Shown: positions 8,964-19,112 of the stretch, one piece after another
How positions within the stretch are numbered: position 1 is the stretch's first letter
How the letters are laid out: each line of letters begins with the position of its first letter
NCBI GenBank assembly: GCA_028278325.1
Contig: JANQEO010000320.1
Span: 90,330-154,329 of the forward strand
DNA: 64,000 nt
DNA from: Candidatus Binatia bacterium
Lineage (GTDB): Bacteria; Desulfobacterota; Binatia; UBA1149; JAJCZL01
Direction of reading: 5' to 3'
Translations under genes and position numbers: made by a program
The notes under the pieces: model-generated
Database searches by the model: none
Told to the model about the DNA's origin: nothing
The model's input: only the letters and a program-made list of their open reading frames with translations

Positions 8964-10457
8964 ATGTCGGACCACGGCGCACATTCCCCGCTCCGCGGCA
9001 AAGTGACTGGCGCCGGAGGCTTCGTCGTCCTTTTCTGTGCTGCAGCGACCCTGTGTATCGTGCGCGGCGCTTGGGAGTTGCCGCTTCTCAGCGACAACCA
9101 GCACTACTTCTTCATAGCCGAGCGCGCGGCCGCCGGTGTGCCGCCTCACGTGTCGCAGTTCGATCCCAAGCATGCCCTCAGCGGTTTCATGTCGGCCCTG
9201 GCCATCAAGGGTGGCCGCGTACTCGGACTGTCTGACGCTCAGTCGGCCCGGGTTCTCAGTATTGCCGTAACGAGCGCGGCAGTGGGCATCGCCTGGCTGC
9301 TGACCCTCAAGCTCACTTCCGACCTGCTCGCGGCAGCGCTGGCCGCGATCATGGTGATGAGCGTCAACGGCTTCGTGCTGATGGGAGCAATGGGCTGTCG
9401 TCCGAAGGTCTTTCTTGCCTTGTTCGTTCTGCTGACGCTGCATGCCTTCGTGTGCGGACGCTACAAGCAAGCGGGGCTCTTTGCAGCGGGCAGCTTCCTG
9501 TGTTGGCAGCCGGGCCTGCTCATGGTCGCTTGCGCGGTTCCGGCGCTGGCCGTAACCGCTGACGGGCGCCGGGCGTTGCCGGGGTTCCTTCTGTCGGCTG
9601 TGGCGGTTGTCGGTGCCTACCACGGGTATTTCTTTTTCAAGGGAGTGCTGGCCACGCAGTTGGAGCAGGCTTACCTGTTGCCTGCCGCCTACTCTTCCTA
9701 TGGTCTGCCCGATCCTTGGCGGGCTTTGCGCTGGGTCTTGAAGCTGCGCGGTGGTTTCGGCGTCAGCAGCATCGCCCCCACTCTGTTTGTCGGCGGGTTG
9801 TTGTCGGCGTGGATCTGGTTCCTGGCCGGGCCGCGGCGCGGCTTCGAGTTGCTGCGCTCTCGGCCCTCCTGGCTCTATCTGTTGCTGTGCGCTCATGCGG
9901 TGTTCGCCTTCACGCTGGTAGAACACCAAGGGCCCCCGGATTTCTTTTTCCTTCTGCCCTTCGTCGCGGTGGGAGCGGCCGTGACGATCTGGGCCCTGGG
10001 TCGGGTAGTCAGCGCCGGGCTTCCTTCATGGGTAGCGCAGGCGGTGACTGCCGTCATGCTGGTGCTGTTCGTCTCCGTCGTCGGGGACACTGCGTCGAAG
10101 CCGTTCAAGGTACGGTTCACCCTCGAAGAGCAGCAGCGTCTCGGGGCATCCTTGGCTCCCTTGCTGGCTGAAGGCGCTTCCGTCTATGCGGTGGGGTGCA
10201 CTCATCTTCTGGCTTTCAACCACGTGGACAACCACGTTCACTACGGATACTTCTTCCGGCGCATCAACCGCTACGTGGTCCGTCACAGCGACGGCCCCTT
10301 CCGGCCGCTCAAGGACGGCCGGGCACCGGATTACATCGTGAAGTCACGTTGGTTCTTTCCACGGGGTTTGCCCTGGCTGAAACGAGAGTACCGCAGGATT
10401 GCCCTGGCCGGCGGGCGCCGCCAGCACGTGTCGCTGTGGCGTCGGGTGGAAGGATGA
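8964..10457 (+). CDS. Polytopic GT-C-like glycosyltransferase (copy 2)
   Basis: A 497-residue paralogue of the protein at 6014-7498, with the same order: one N-terminal helix, the DNQHYFFIAERAAAGVPP loop, FDPKHALS, a run of membrane segments, then YAVGCTHLLAFNHVDNHV and a basic C-terminal tail with PLKDGRAPDYI. Outside these segments the two copies have diverged. DNA in the shared loop differs at many third positions while the protein is unchanged, so this is an old duplication under selection. The stop overlaps the start of the next sulfatase-family gene (ATGA at 10454-10457), so the two are translationally coupled and probably work together on the same envelope molecule. The activity is inferred. 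Confidence 0.6.
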   Translation: MSDHGAHSPLRGKVTGAGGFVVLFCAAATLCIVRGAWELPLLSDNQHYFFIAERAAAGVPPHVSQFDPKHALSGFMSALAIKGGRVLGLSDAQSARVLSIAVTSAAVGIAWLLTLKLTSDLLAAALAAIMVMSVNGFVLMGAMGCRPKVFLALFVLLTLHAFVCGRYKQAGLFAAGSFLCWQPGLLMVACAVPALAVTADGRRALPGFLLSAVAVVGAYHGYFFFKGVLATQLEQAYLLPAAYSSYGLPDPWRALRWVLKLRGGFGVSSIAPTLFVGGLLSAWIWFLAGPRRGFELLRSRPSWLYLLLCAHAVFAFTLVEHQGPPDFFFLLPFVAVGAAVTIWALGRVVSAGLPSWVAQAVTAVMLVLFVSVVGDTASKPFKVRFTLEEQQRLGASLAPLLAEGASVYAVGCTHLLAFNHVDNHVHYGYFFRRINRYVVRHSDGPFRPLKDGRAPDYIVKSRWFFPRGLPWLKREYRRIALAGGRRQHVSLWRRVEG

Positions 10458-11836
10458 GACCGGCACGTCTGTTGGCGCCGCTCTTCGTGCTGGCGCTTTG
10501 TTCAGCCTGCCAGCAGGCGCGGGAACCCGGCGCGGTGATGCTCATCACCATCGACACCACTCGAGCCGATCATCTCTCGGGCTACGGTTACGAGTTGCCC
10601 ACCAGTCCCGTTCTCGACGGTATCGCCCGCCGCGGCGTCCGCTTCGAGAACGCATATTGCACGATGCCGACGACCGATCCCTCCCATGTCAGCATGCTGA
10701 CCGGGCTTTATCCGCGCACTCACGGTGTCCGCATGAACGGCTGGAAGATGCACGACGACCAAGTGGATACACTGGCGGCATGGTTCTCCCGCCGCGGTTA
10801 CGACACCGCGGCCGTAACCGCCCGAGCCCACTTGTCTCCCGATGACCTCGGTCTGAAAGGGTTCGATTTTTCGGATGTCCCGGGACCCCCGAAATACGAA
10901 AGAGTCTTCGGTGACGTGCTCGCTCCCGTGGGGCGTTGGCTCGAGAAGCGAGCGGGCCGTCGATGGTTCATGTGGGTGCATCTGTGGGAGCCCCACGCTC
11001 CCTATCGGCCTGCTCCCCTGTACCGAAAGAGATTCGCGCAAAAGTTCATCGAGTCGAACAAGCCGCGGGCCCAGCGCCGCTACTCGGAGCCGCCTACATA
11101 TGTGCGCAAGCGCTTGATACCGGACGACATCGTTCGTGCCAGTGTCGGTCTCTACGACGGTGACATCGCCACGGCCGACTCGGCACTGGCCCGCCTAGTC
11201 GGGCTTGCACGGTTGCACGCGCCTGACGGTAGCGAGCCGATGTTCATCATTGCGTCCGACCACGGCGAGTCCCTGGCCGAGCGCCAGGCCGAAAAGGGGA
11301 TCGGCTTCGGTCACGGCGCTTTGCTCTACGATGAAGTCGTCAAGGTTCCATGGGTGGTGACCTGGGAAGGTGAGATCGGCCCCGCGGTGATCTCCACACC
11401 GGTATCTCTTCTCGACATGCCGGGCACGATTACCGGATTTCTCGATGGCGGCCGACCGCTGCTGGGCCAGGGGCGCAGTCTGGCGGCGGCGTTGAGCAGC
11501 GGAGAAGAGCCCGTGTCCGAGCCCGTGATCATCGAGAGGCGGGTCTACAAGAAGCCGCCTCTGCGTAGCCTGCGCCAGGGACAGCTCGCCATCGTCGATC
11601 ATCCTTGGAAACTCATTCGGACCGCCCGGTTCCACGGACCCGAGCTCTACAATCTGGTCGACGATCCCGAAGAGCGCAGCAACCTGGTGGAAGAGCGTGC
11701 CGATGTCCTCGGCCGCCTCGACGCCGCCTTGGATAGCTGGGTGGAAGGCCACCCCGTCTACGAGCCGGGCTTCAGCGAGCCGGCAGAACTCGAGAAGAAG
11801 CTCGAGGACCTACGTTCCCTCGGATACGTGGACTAA
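10454..11836 (+). CDS. Sulfatase-family (AP superfamily) lipoprotein, coupled to GT-C copy 2
   Basis: 460 residues, beginning MRPARLLAPLFVLALCSACQ, a lipoprotein signal. The metal site is LITIDTTRADHLSGYGY, the nucleophile region is TTDPSHVSMLTGLYPRTHGV, and WVHLWEPHAPYRP and IASDHGESLAER complete the core. The nucleophile position is Thr (T-D-P-S-H instead of C-x-P-S-R), so it is not a classical formylglycine sulfatase. The C-terminus reads LEDLRSLGYVD. The start at 10454 overlaps the preceding stop by four bases and has GGTGGAAGG just before it. The longer upstream frame (from 10196) lies inside the neighbouring gene and is rejected. Confidence 0.87.
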   Translation: MRPARLLAPLFVLALCSACQQAREPGAVMLITIDTTRADHLSGYGYELPTSPVLDGIARRGVRFENAYCTMPTTDPSHVSMLTGLYPRTHGVRMNGWKMHDDQVDTLAAWFSRRGYDTAAVTARAHLSPDDLGLKGFDFSDVPGPPKYERVFGDVLAPVGRWLEKRAGRRWFMWVHLWEPHAPYRPAPLYRKRFAQKFIESNKPRAQRRYSEPPTYVRKRLIPDDIVRASVGLYDGDIATADSALARLVGLARLHAPDGSEPMFIIASDHGESLAERQAEKGIGFGHGALLYDEVVKVPWVVTWEGEIGPAVISTPVSLLDMPGTITGFLDGGRPLLGQGRSLAAALSSGEEPVSEPVIIERRVYKKPPLRSLRQGQLAIVDHPWKLIRTARFHGPELYNLVDDPEERSNLVEERADVLGRLDAALDSWVEGHPVYEPGFSEPAELEKKLEDLRSLGYVD

Positions 11837-11901
11837 CAGGAAAATCACACGCCGGGGCATTGACAGCAGCCGCATATTGGCCGCCATGCTGTAGTTTGCG
11901 C

Positions 11902-12114
11902 GGCCTGCTGTAGGGGCCGCTGTGCCGGTGGCCATGGCGCTGGCACCGGAAATCTCGTCAGCAGGCCTTCGTATTGGTCTTGCCGCCACGGCTGCTCGCT
12001 CAACCTAACCGCCCGGCGGCCGGCGCCCGAGCCGCGTGTTCGGGGCGCCGAGCAGGGCCGGCTCGACGGGCACGTAGGAGTCCGTTCTGCGACTACCCCC
12101 TTGTGGGGGGTCGC
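11902..12114 (+). other. Cluster of stem-loops in the intergenic region
   Basis: The 289-base gap between the sulfatase-family gene and the next secreted protein is full of inverted repeats. GGCCTGCTG (11902-11910) pairs with CAGCAGGCC (11959-11967), enclosing CCGGTG/CACCGG (11925-11930, 11944-11949). CTGCTCG (11992-11998) pairs with CGAGCAG (12049-12055), enclosing a stem built from 12021-12030 and 12040-12050. GCGA..CCCCC TTGT GGGGG..TCGC spans 12089-12114, ending 11 bases before the TTG start of the next gene. None is followed by a T tract. It could be a processed leader, terminators without T tails, or an unrecognised RNA. Confidence 0.45.
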
Positions 12115-12125
12115 TTGGTGGTGGT

Positions 12126-13964
12126 TTGAGCGAAATTCTAGCAAGGCGAGCGGCACACGCGTCCGGGGCCCGGATACGGCTGGGACGCGTCTGTTCGTCC
12201 GCGCTTCTCGCTCTTTCGTTGGCGGTGCCGGCCTCGGCCTTTGATGCCAGGCTGTCGTGGTCGCCGACCCTGACCGCGGTCGGGTACAAGATCTATATCC
12301 GGCAGCAAGGCCAGCAGTTCGGCAGCCCCCTCGATGTCGGCTCGCTGCCTGAGGACGGGTCGGGCCTGATTCAGTACACACTCACCGGCTTGCCCTTGGG
12401 CCCCACCCACTATTTCGCGGTGAGTGGCTACGACAGCGAAAGCGAGGAGGGAGTTCTGTCGAACGAGCTCTCCCTCAGTTACGCCCAGGCCGCATCGATC
12501 ATCGACTCCGACGGTGACGGACTGACCGATGCCGAAGAGGACCTGGACCTCGACGGCCAGCGCGACGGAAACGAAACCGACCGCTTCGATTCCGACACCG
12601 ACAACGACGGTTTGAGTGATTGGCAGGAGACGGTGATCTACGGCAGCAGTCCTTTGAGCAGTGACACCGACAGCGACGGTGCTTCAGACGGAGTGGACAA
12701 CTGCCCGGCGGATCACAACCCGGGCCAGTCCGACAGCGACGGCGACGTGTGGGGTGACGCCTGTGACAACTGTTCTCAAGGCTTCAACCCCGATCAGCTC
12801 GACTCCGACCAGAGCGGCAGCGGCGACGTCTGTGATGACTGCCCGTTGATATTCGGCTTTGGTTGCGACCAGCTGCGCTCCGACGGCATCAACATGGGCC
12901 CGGGCGGCGGCGCGTTGCTCACGCCGGACGGAGTCGTGGCCCTGTCCGTACCCTCGGGCGGGCTCAGTGATGACACCAGTGTTTCGATCACGGGCCTCCC
13001 GGACTCGGGTGCGGGGGGCGCTGCCACGAGGTCGGCGATTCTCGGTCCTTTCGGCGAAACCTTGAACGCTCCGGCGACCGTGGTCATCAGTTGGCCAGAC
13101 GCCAACAACGACGGCTTCGTCGACGGCGTTTCCCCGCAGGTGCCCGAGTCGGTGCTTAGAGTCTGGCAAGACGGCATCCCGTTCGCGGGTTCTTGTGGAG
13201 ATCCGGCCCATCAGGGCCCCGGTTGCAGCCCGGCTTGTTGTAACCCGTCCGCGAACACCTGGACCCTCGAGACCGGAGTGCTCAGCGAGTTCAGCATCGG
13301 ACCGGAGATCTGCGGCAACGGAGTGATCGGAAGCTTCGAGGAGTGCGACGACGGAAACCTGGCGGCGGGTGATTGCTGCTCGCCCACCTGCCAATTCGAG
13401 AGTTCTGCGGCCAACTGTACCGATTCCGACGTTTGCACCTACAACGACGGCTGCAGCCAGGGCGTCTGCCTCAGCGGCCAGTTCAGAGAACCGGAAACCA
13501 CCAAGCTCAAGGCGGTGAAGGGCAAGCGTCTTCACGACGACCGGTTGACGGCGCGAATGCGAACTCTCGCAACCGACATGTCCGAACCGCCGACGGCTAC
13601 CGGGATGACTATCAAGGTCATGGACGCCGGCGGCAACCAGCTATATTTTGGCTCAGTGCCCGGCTACGCTTTCGTAAACTTCAAAGGGCAGAACAAGAAG
13701 TACAAGTTTCGCAACGCCGGCCAGCCCATCGAGAACGTCAACGGTCTGCGGCGCGTGATCATAACGCGGGACATCAACAAGAACGTGGGTAAGGTTACGG
13801 CCACCATGAAGGGCCGCGAGCTGCCCAACAGCATCCTCTCCCCTCAGCTGAGCATGTCCATTCTCTTCGGTGACGAGCTGGTCGCCGAAGACTGTGTCAC
13901 CAACCACATGATGCCTTGCGACGTCAATTCCCGGCGCGCCAAGTGCAAGGTGGGGGGACGCTGA
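12126..13964 (+). CDS. Secreted thrombospondin type 3 / DUF4215-like cysteine-rich protein
   Basis: 612 residues with a TTG start (12126) and a signal peptide ending ALSLAVPASA. After a fibronectin-III-like strand region comes an Asp-rich block (about residues 130-240) with repeated DSDGDGLTD / DTDNDGLSD / DSDGDVWGDACDNC units, the calcium-binding thrombospondin type 3 pattern. A beta-sandwich with LSVPSGGLSDDTSVSI and then ICGNGVIGSFEECDDGN follow; the latter is the disulfide motif of DUF4215-like repeats. The last 150 residues form a domain I do not recognise (KLKAVKGKRLHDDRLT onward). It is likely an extracellular or surface-bound structural or adhesion protein. A hairpin in the leader covers the G-rich stretch upstream of the start. 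Confidence 0.8.
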   Translation: MSEILARRAAHASGARIRLGRVCSSALLALSLAVPASAFDARLSWSPTLTAVGYKIYIRQQGQQFGSPLDVGSLPEDGSGLIQYTLTGLPLGPTHYFAVSGYDSESEEGVLSNELSLSYAQAASIIDSDGDGLTDAEEDLDLDGQRDGNETDRFDSDTDNDGLSDWQETVIYGSSPLSSDTDSDGASDGVDNCPADHNPGQSDSDGDVWGDACDNCSQGFNPDQLDSDQSGSGDVCDDCPLIFGFGCDQLRSDGINMGPGGGALLTPDGVVALSVPSGGLSDDTSVSITGLPDSGAGGAATRSAILGPFGETLNAPATVVISWPDANNDGFVDGVSPQVPESVLRVWQDGIPFAGSCGDPAHQGPGCSPACCNPSANTWTLETGVLSEFSIGPEICGNGVIGSFEECDDGNLAAGDCCSPTCQFESSAANCTDSDVCTYNDGCSQGVCLSGQFREPETTKLKAVKGKRLHDDRLTARMRTLATDMSEPPTATGMTIKVMDAGGNQLYFGSVPGYAFVNFKGQNKKYKFRNAGQPIENVNGLRRVIITRDINKNVGKVTATMKGRELPNSILSPQLSMSILFGDELVAEDCVTNHMMPCDVNSRRAKCKVGGR

Positions 13965-13970
13965 TCCGCG

Positions 13971-14114
13971 TCAGGGCTCGAAGACGGTAACGACCGCGTT
14001 CTCGGAAACTTCCAGCTTTCCACCGGAGGCGAGTTGCACGTCGACTACCGCCGGCTCACCGGTGGTGTGACCGGCAATACCAGTGGCCGCTTGCGAATTC
14101 TCGACATGAAGCAT
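13971..14114 (-). CDS. Possible short ORF, 47 residues (uncertain)
   Basis: A short minus-strand frame ends seven bases past the stop of the secreted-protein gene. It reads MLHVENSQAATGIAGHTTGE and then a strand-like stretch ending ENAVVTVFEP. The alternating hydrophobic pattern looks more protein-like than the other five frames here, but there is no ribosome site, no recognised family and no neighbour support. It may be a remnant of a larger gene. Weak call. Confidence 0.2.
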   Translation of the reverse strand: MLHVENSQAATGIAGHTTGEPAVVDVQLASGGKLEVSENAVVTVFEP

Positions 14115-14215
14115 CGACGCTACCGCGCTTTGCCGCTGCCCGAAACCGGGGCGGTTTTCGCGGCCGGTTTCCGCATGCTTGATTGTGGGGCTCCCGCTTC
14201 GTAAGGAGTTGCGCG

Positions 14216-14629
14216 ATGCAGCAGGAGCAGACACGGATATGGGCGTCTTTGGGGCTTCTCGCCCTGAGGCTGGGTGCGGGCGGAATGATGTTGTTCGCGC
14301 ACGGCTGGGAGAAGCTGACCCAGTTCGGGACCAAGTCGGCCTACTTCCCGGATCCGCTGGGATTGGGCTCTTCCAGCTTGAGCTTGGCCTTGGTGGTCTT
14401 TGCGGAGGTGTTTTGCGCTCTCGCCGTCATAGTCGGAGCGGCAACGCGGTTTGCCGCTTTCGCGCTGGTCGTGACCATGCTGGTAGCGGCCTTCGTCTTT
14501 CACGCCGATGATCCCTTCGCCGACCGGGAGATGGCCCTCAGTTACCTGTCGGGGTTTCTCGCCTTGATGTTTTGTGGGGCCGGTCAGTTCTCCGTTGACG
14601 AGTACCTTTGGCCCCGTCTCAAGCGCTGA
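14216..14629 (+). CDS. DoxX family membrane protein
   Basis: 137 residues with four hydrophobic segments. The start pattern LGLLALRLGAGGMMLFAHGWEKL, the middle LALVVFAEVFCALAVIVGAATRFAAFAL and the end YLSGFLALMFCGAGQFSVDEYL are typical of DoxX/DoxD-like proteins. These are small inner-membrane proteins, some of which are subunits of thiosulfate:quinone oxidoreductase or associate with redox and stress functions; most are uncharacterised. ATG 14216 is chosen because TAAGGAG lies at 14202-14208; an upstream in-frame start at 14183 has no site. An inverted repeat GAAACCGG/CCGGTTTC lies just upstream (14142-14149 and 14164-14171). Confidence 0.88.
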   Translation: MQQEQTRIWASLGLLALRLGAGGMMLFAHGWEKLTQFGTKSAYFPDPLGLGSSSLSLALVVFAEVFCALAVIVGAATRFAAFALVVTMLVAAFVFHADDPFADREMALSYLSGFLALMFCGAGQFSVDEYLWPRLKR

Positions 14630-14694
14630 ACGGCTCCTGAGACCAGCCGCCAGATTCCGCCGCATGGCCGGCCTCGGTGTCCTATCATTGTTGG

Positions 14695-15408
14695 ATGCGC
14701 CTGTTTCCCGTCCCTGCACGGTATGGCCGCGGATCCGGCTGCTACCGTTCGCCGCGCCGGGCCCTCGAGATGTTGTCGGCCGCGCTGGTGGCCGTGATGA
14801 TGGCGGCTGTCCCGGCTCTCGCACTGCCGGAACCGGTCTATGACCCCACTCCCGAGGAGGAGGCGTTGTTCGCCTCGATCATGGAGCGACTCGAGTCGAA
14901 CGGATCGGCAATGCCGATAGCGGTTGACGAAACCCTCGCGTCGTTCCGCAAGCCCCTGCGCAAAACCTTCGACTGTCCGGAGGGCAGCTTCGTACGGTCG
15001 ATCGATCTGTCGGTGTCCACCAAGCACGTGCGCTGGAACACCAAGGTCGCCGTCGAGCGCAGCCTGGGCACCTACAAGTGGAACCTCGACCTCGTCACCT
15101 ATGGCGATACGGCCAAGATCACGGCCAACAACTGGCTCATGATAGACCCGCGGCCGGCCGCGCGCCGGGAGAGCGAGCAGCTCTCGGGCTCTACTACCAA
15201 TGAGGCTCTTCTCTACCACGAGCTTCTGCACGGACAGCTCGTGATCACCGAGATGGACAGCGCCGAGTGGCAGGCGCGCGCCTGCAGCCGCTTCGGCGCC
15301 GCGAAGGTTTCGCGTGACTATCACGAGACCATCGACCCCGCCGTCGGCCACTACCTGCGTGCGGTTTCCTCAGAGGACGCCGACACTTCGGCTTCGTCCT
15401 CTTACTGA
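14695..15408 (+). CDS. Exported protein of unknown function with HELLH metal-site motif
   Basis: About 237 residues. A basic N-terminus is followed by MLSAALVAVMMAAVPALALP, a signal peptide. The mature part has no family I recognise. Residues YHELLHGQLVITEMD contain HExxH in the form HELLH, the zinc-binding helix of many metallopeptidases. Upstream is a mixed region with VRWNTKVAVERSLGTYKWNLDLVTYGD, and the C-terminus is Ser/Asp-rich. Three starts are possible (GTG 14677, ATG 14695, ATG 14770); the last would give a minimal signal peptide. A zinc-dependent hydrolase in the periplasm is an inference from the motif alone. Confidence 0.7.
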   Translation: MRLFPVPARYGRGSGCYRSPRRALEMLSAALVAVMMAAVPALALPEPVYDPTPEEEALFASIMERLESNGSAMPIAVDETLASFRKPLRKTFDCPEGSFVRSIDLSVSTKHVRWNTKVAVERSLGTYKWNLDLVTYGDTAKITANNWLMIDPRPAARRESEQLSGSTTNEALLYHELLHGQLVITEMDSAEWQARACSRFGAAKVSRDYHETIDPAVGHYLRAVSSEDADTSASSSY

Positions 15409-15444
15409 ACGAAACAGACGGCTTACTTGAGGCCCGGTTGCTGC

Positions 15445-16308
15445 CTACTTGGGCGGCTTGATGCCGATTGCGCGGGCCATGGTCTCCACCGGTGCGCGCC
15501 TGCCGGTGAATGATTTGAACGACAGCGCTCCCTGATGGACGAGCATGTGCCGCCCGTCGATCGTCGGCCTGCGGACGGACTGAGCCAGGGCGAGGAACGG
15601 CGTCGCCGTCTCGCGGTAGGCCAGGTCGAAATGCACGCAGTCAGCCGGTGTGGAGTCGATGTCGTAGTCCAGGAAGCTGTTGCCCGAGAGTCCCACGCTG
15701 GTGCAGTTCACCACGAGCTGTCGGCTCGCCAGGAAATCGAAGTCGTCGAGAATGTCGAGGGGTGCGCCGGTGACCCTGCGCCCCTGCTTGGACAGATCCT
15801 TCGCAAGCCTGGTCGCCTTCGACGGCGTGCGATTGCATACGACCACGTCGGCGGCCTTGGCGCCGAGCAGCCCGAACACGACGGCCCGGGCCGAGCCTCC
15901 CGCGCCGATCACCAAAACCCGCTTCCCTCGAGGGCGGAACCCGTTCCAGGAAAGCGCGGCGACGAAGCCCGGAGCATCGGTGTTGTCGCCGATCAGCTTG
16001 CCGGCGTCGAAATAGATCGTGTTGACGGCACCGACGGCGCGTGCCGTCGGGCTGAGCGAATCGAGATGGGGAATAACCGCATGCTTGAAAGGCACGGTTA
16101 CGTTGACGCCCGCGAGGCCCAAGCGCTTTACGGCCTGCACGGCGTCCTTTATCCGCCGCATCTTGGGGCGCAGCGGAACGTAGACGAAATCCAGACCCAG
16201 CTCTGCGAAGGCGGCGTTGTGCATGCGCGGAGACAGGCTGTGGTCGACGGGGTCTCCGAAGATACCGACCACCCTGGTCGTTCCCTCGATAGGTGGTCTC
16301 GCTGCCAT
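15445..16308 (-). CDS. aroE: Shikimate dehydrogenase
   Basis: 287 residues. NADP-dependent reduction of 3-dehydroshikimate to shikimate in aromatic amino acid synthesis. Motifs: GDPVDHSLSPRMHNAAF (substrate site), NVTVPFKHAVIPHLD with the catalytic Lys, GAVNT, GDNTDAPGF with the catalytic Asp, the nucleotide-binding VIGAGGSARAVVFGL, and NCTSVGLSGN. Length fits the family. It lies 20 bases downstream of ppdK on the same strand and is probably the last gene of a glyS-ppdK-aroE transcript. Confidence 0.95.
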   Translation of the reverse strand: MAARPPIEGTTRVVGIFGDPVDHSLSPRMHNAAFAELGLDFVYVPLRPKMRRIKDAVQAVKRLGLAGVNVTVPFKHAVIPHLDSLSPTARAVGAVNTIYFDAGKLIGDNTDAPGFVAALSWNGFRPRGKRVLVIGAGGSARAVVFGLLGAKAADVVVCNRTPSKATRLAKDLSKQGRRVTGAPLDILDDFDFLASRQLVVNCTSVGLSGNSFLDYDIDSTPADCVHFDLAYRETATPFLALAQSVRRPTIDGRHMLVHQGALSFKSFTGRRAPVETMARAIGIKPPK

Positions 16309-16328
16309 GCTTCTCTAGGCCCGGGCGC

Positions 16329-19088
<2,760 letters not shown>

Positions 19089-19112
19089 CGCTATATCGTC
19101 CCGATCCTTTGT

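Noticed and set aside
7504..11836. Calling the two sulfatase-fold proteins true sulfatases
   Set aside because: Both lack the CxPxR signature; Thr occupies the nucleophile position.
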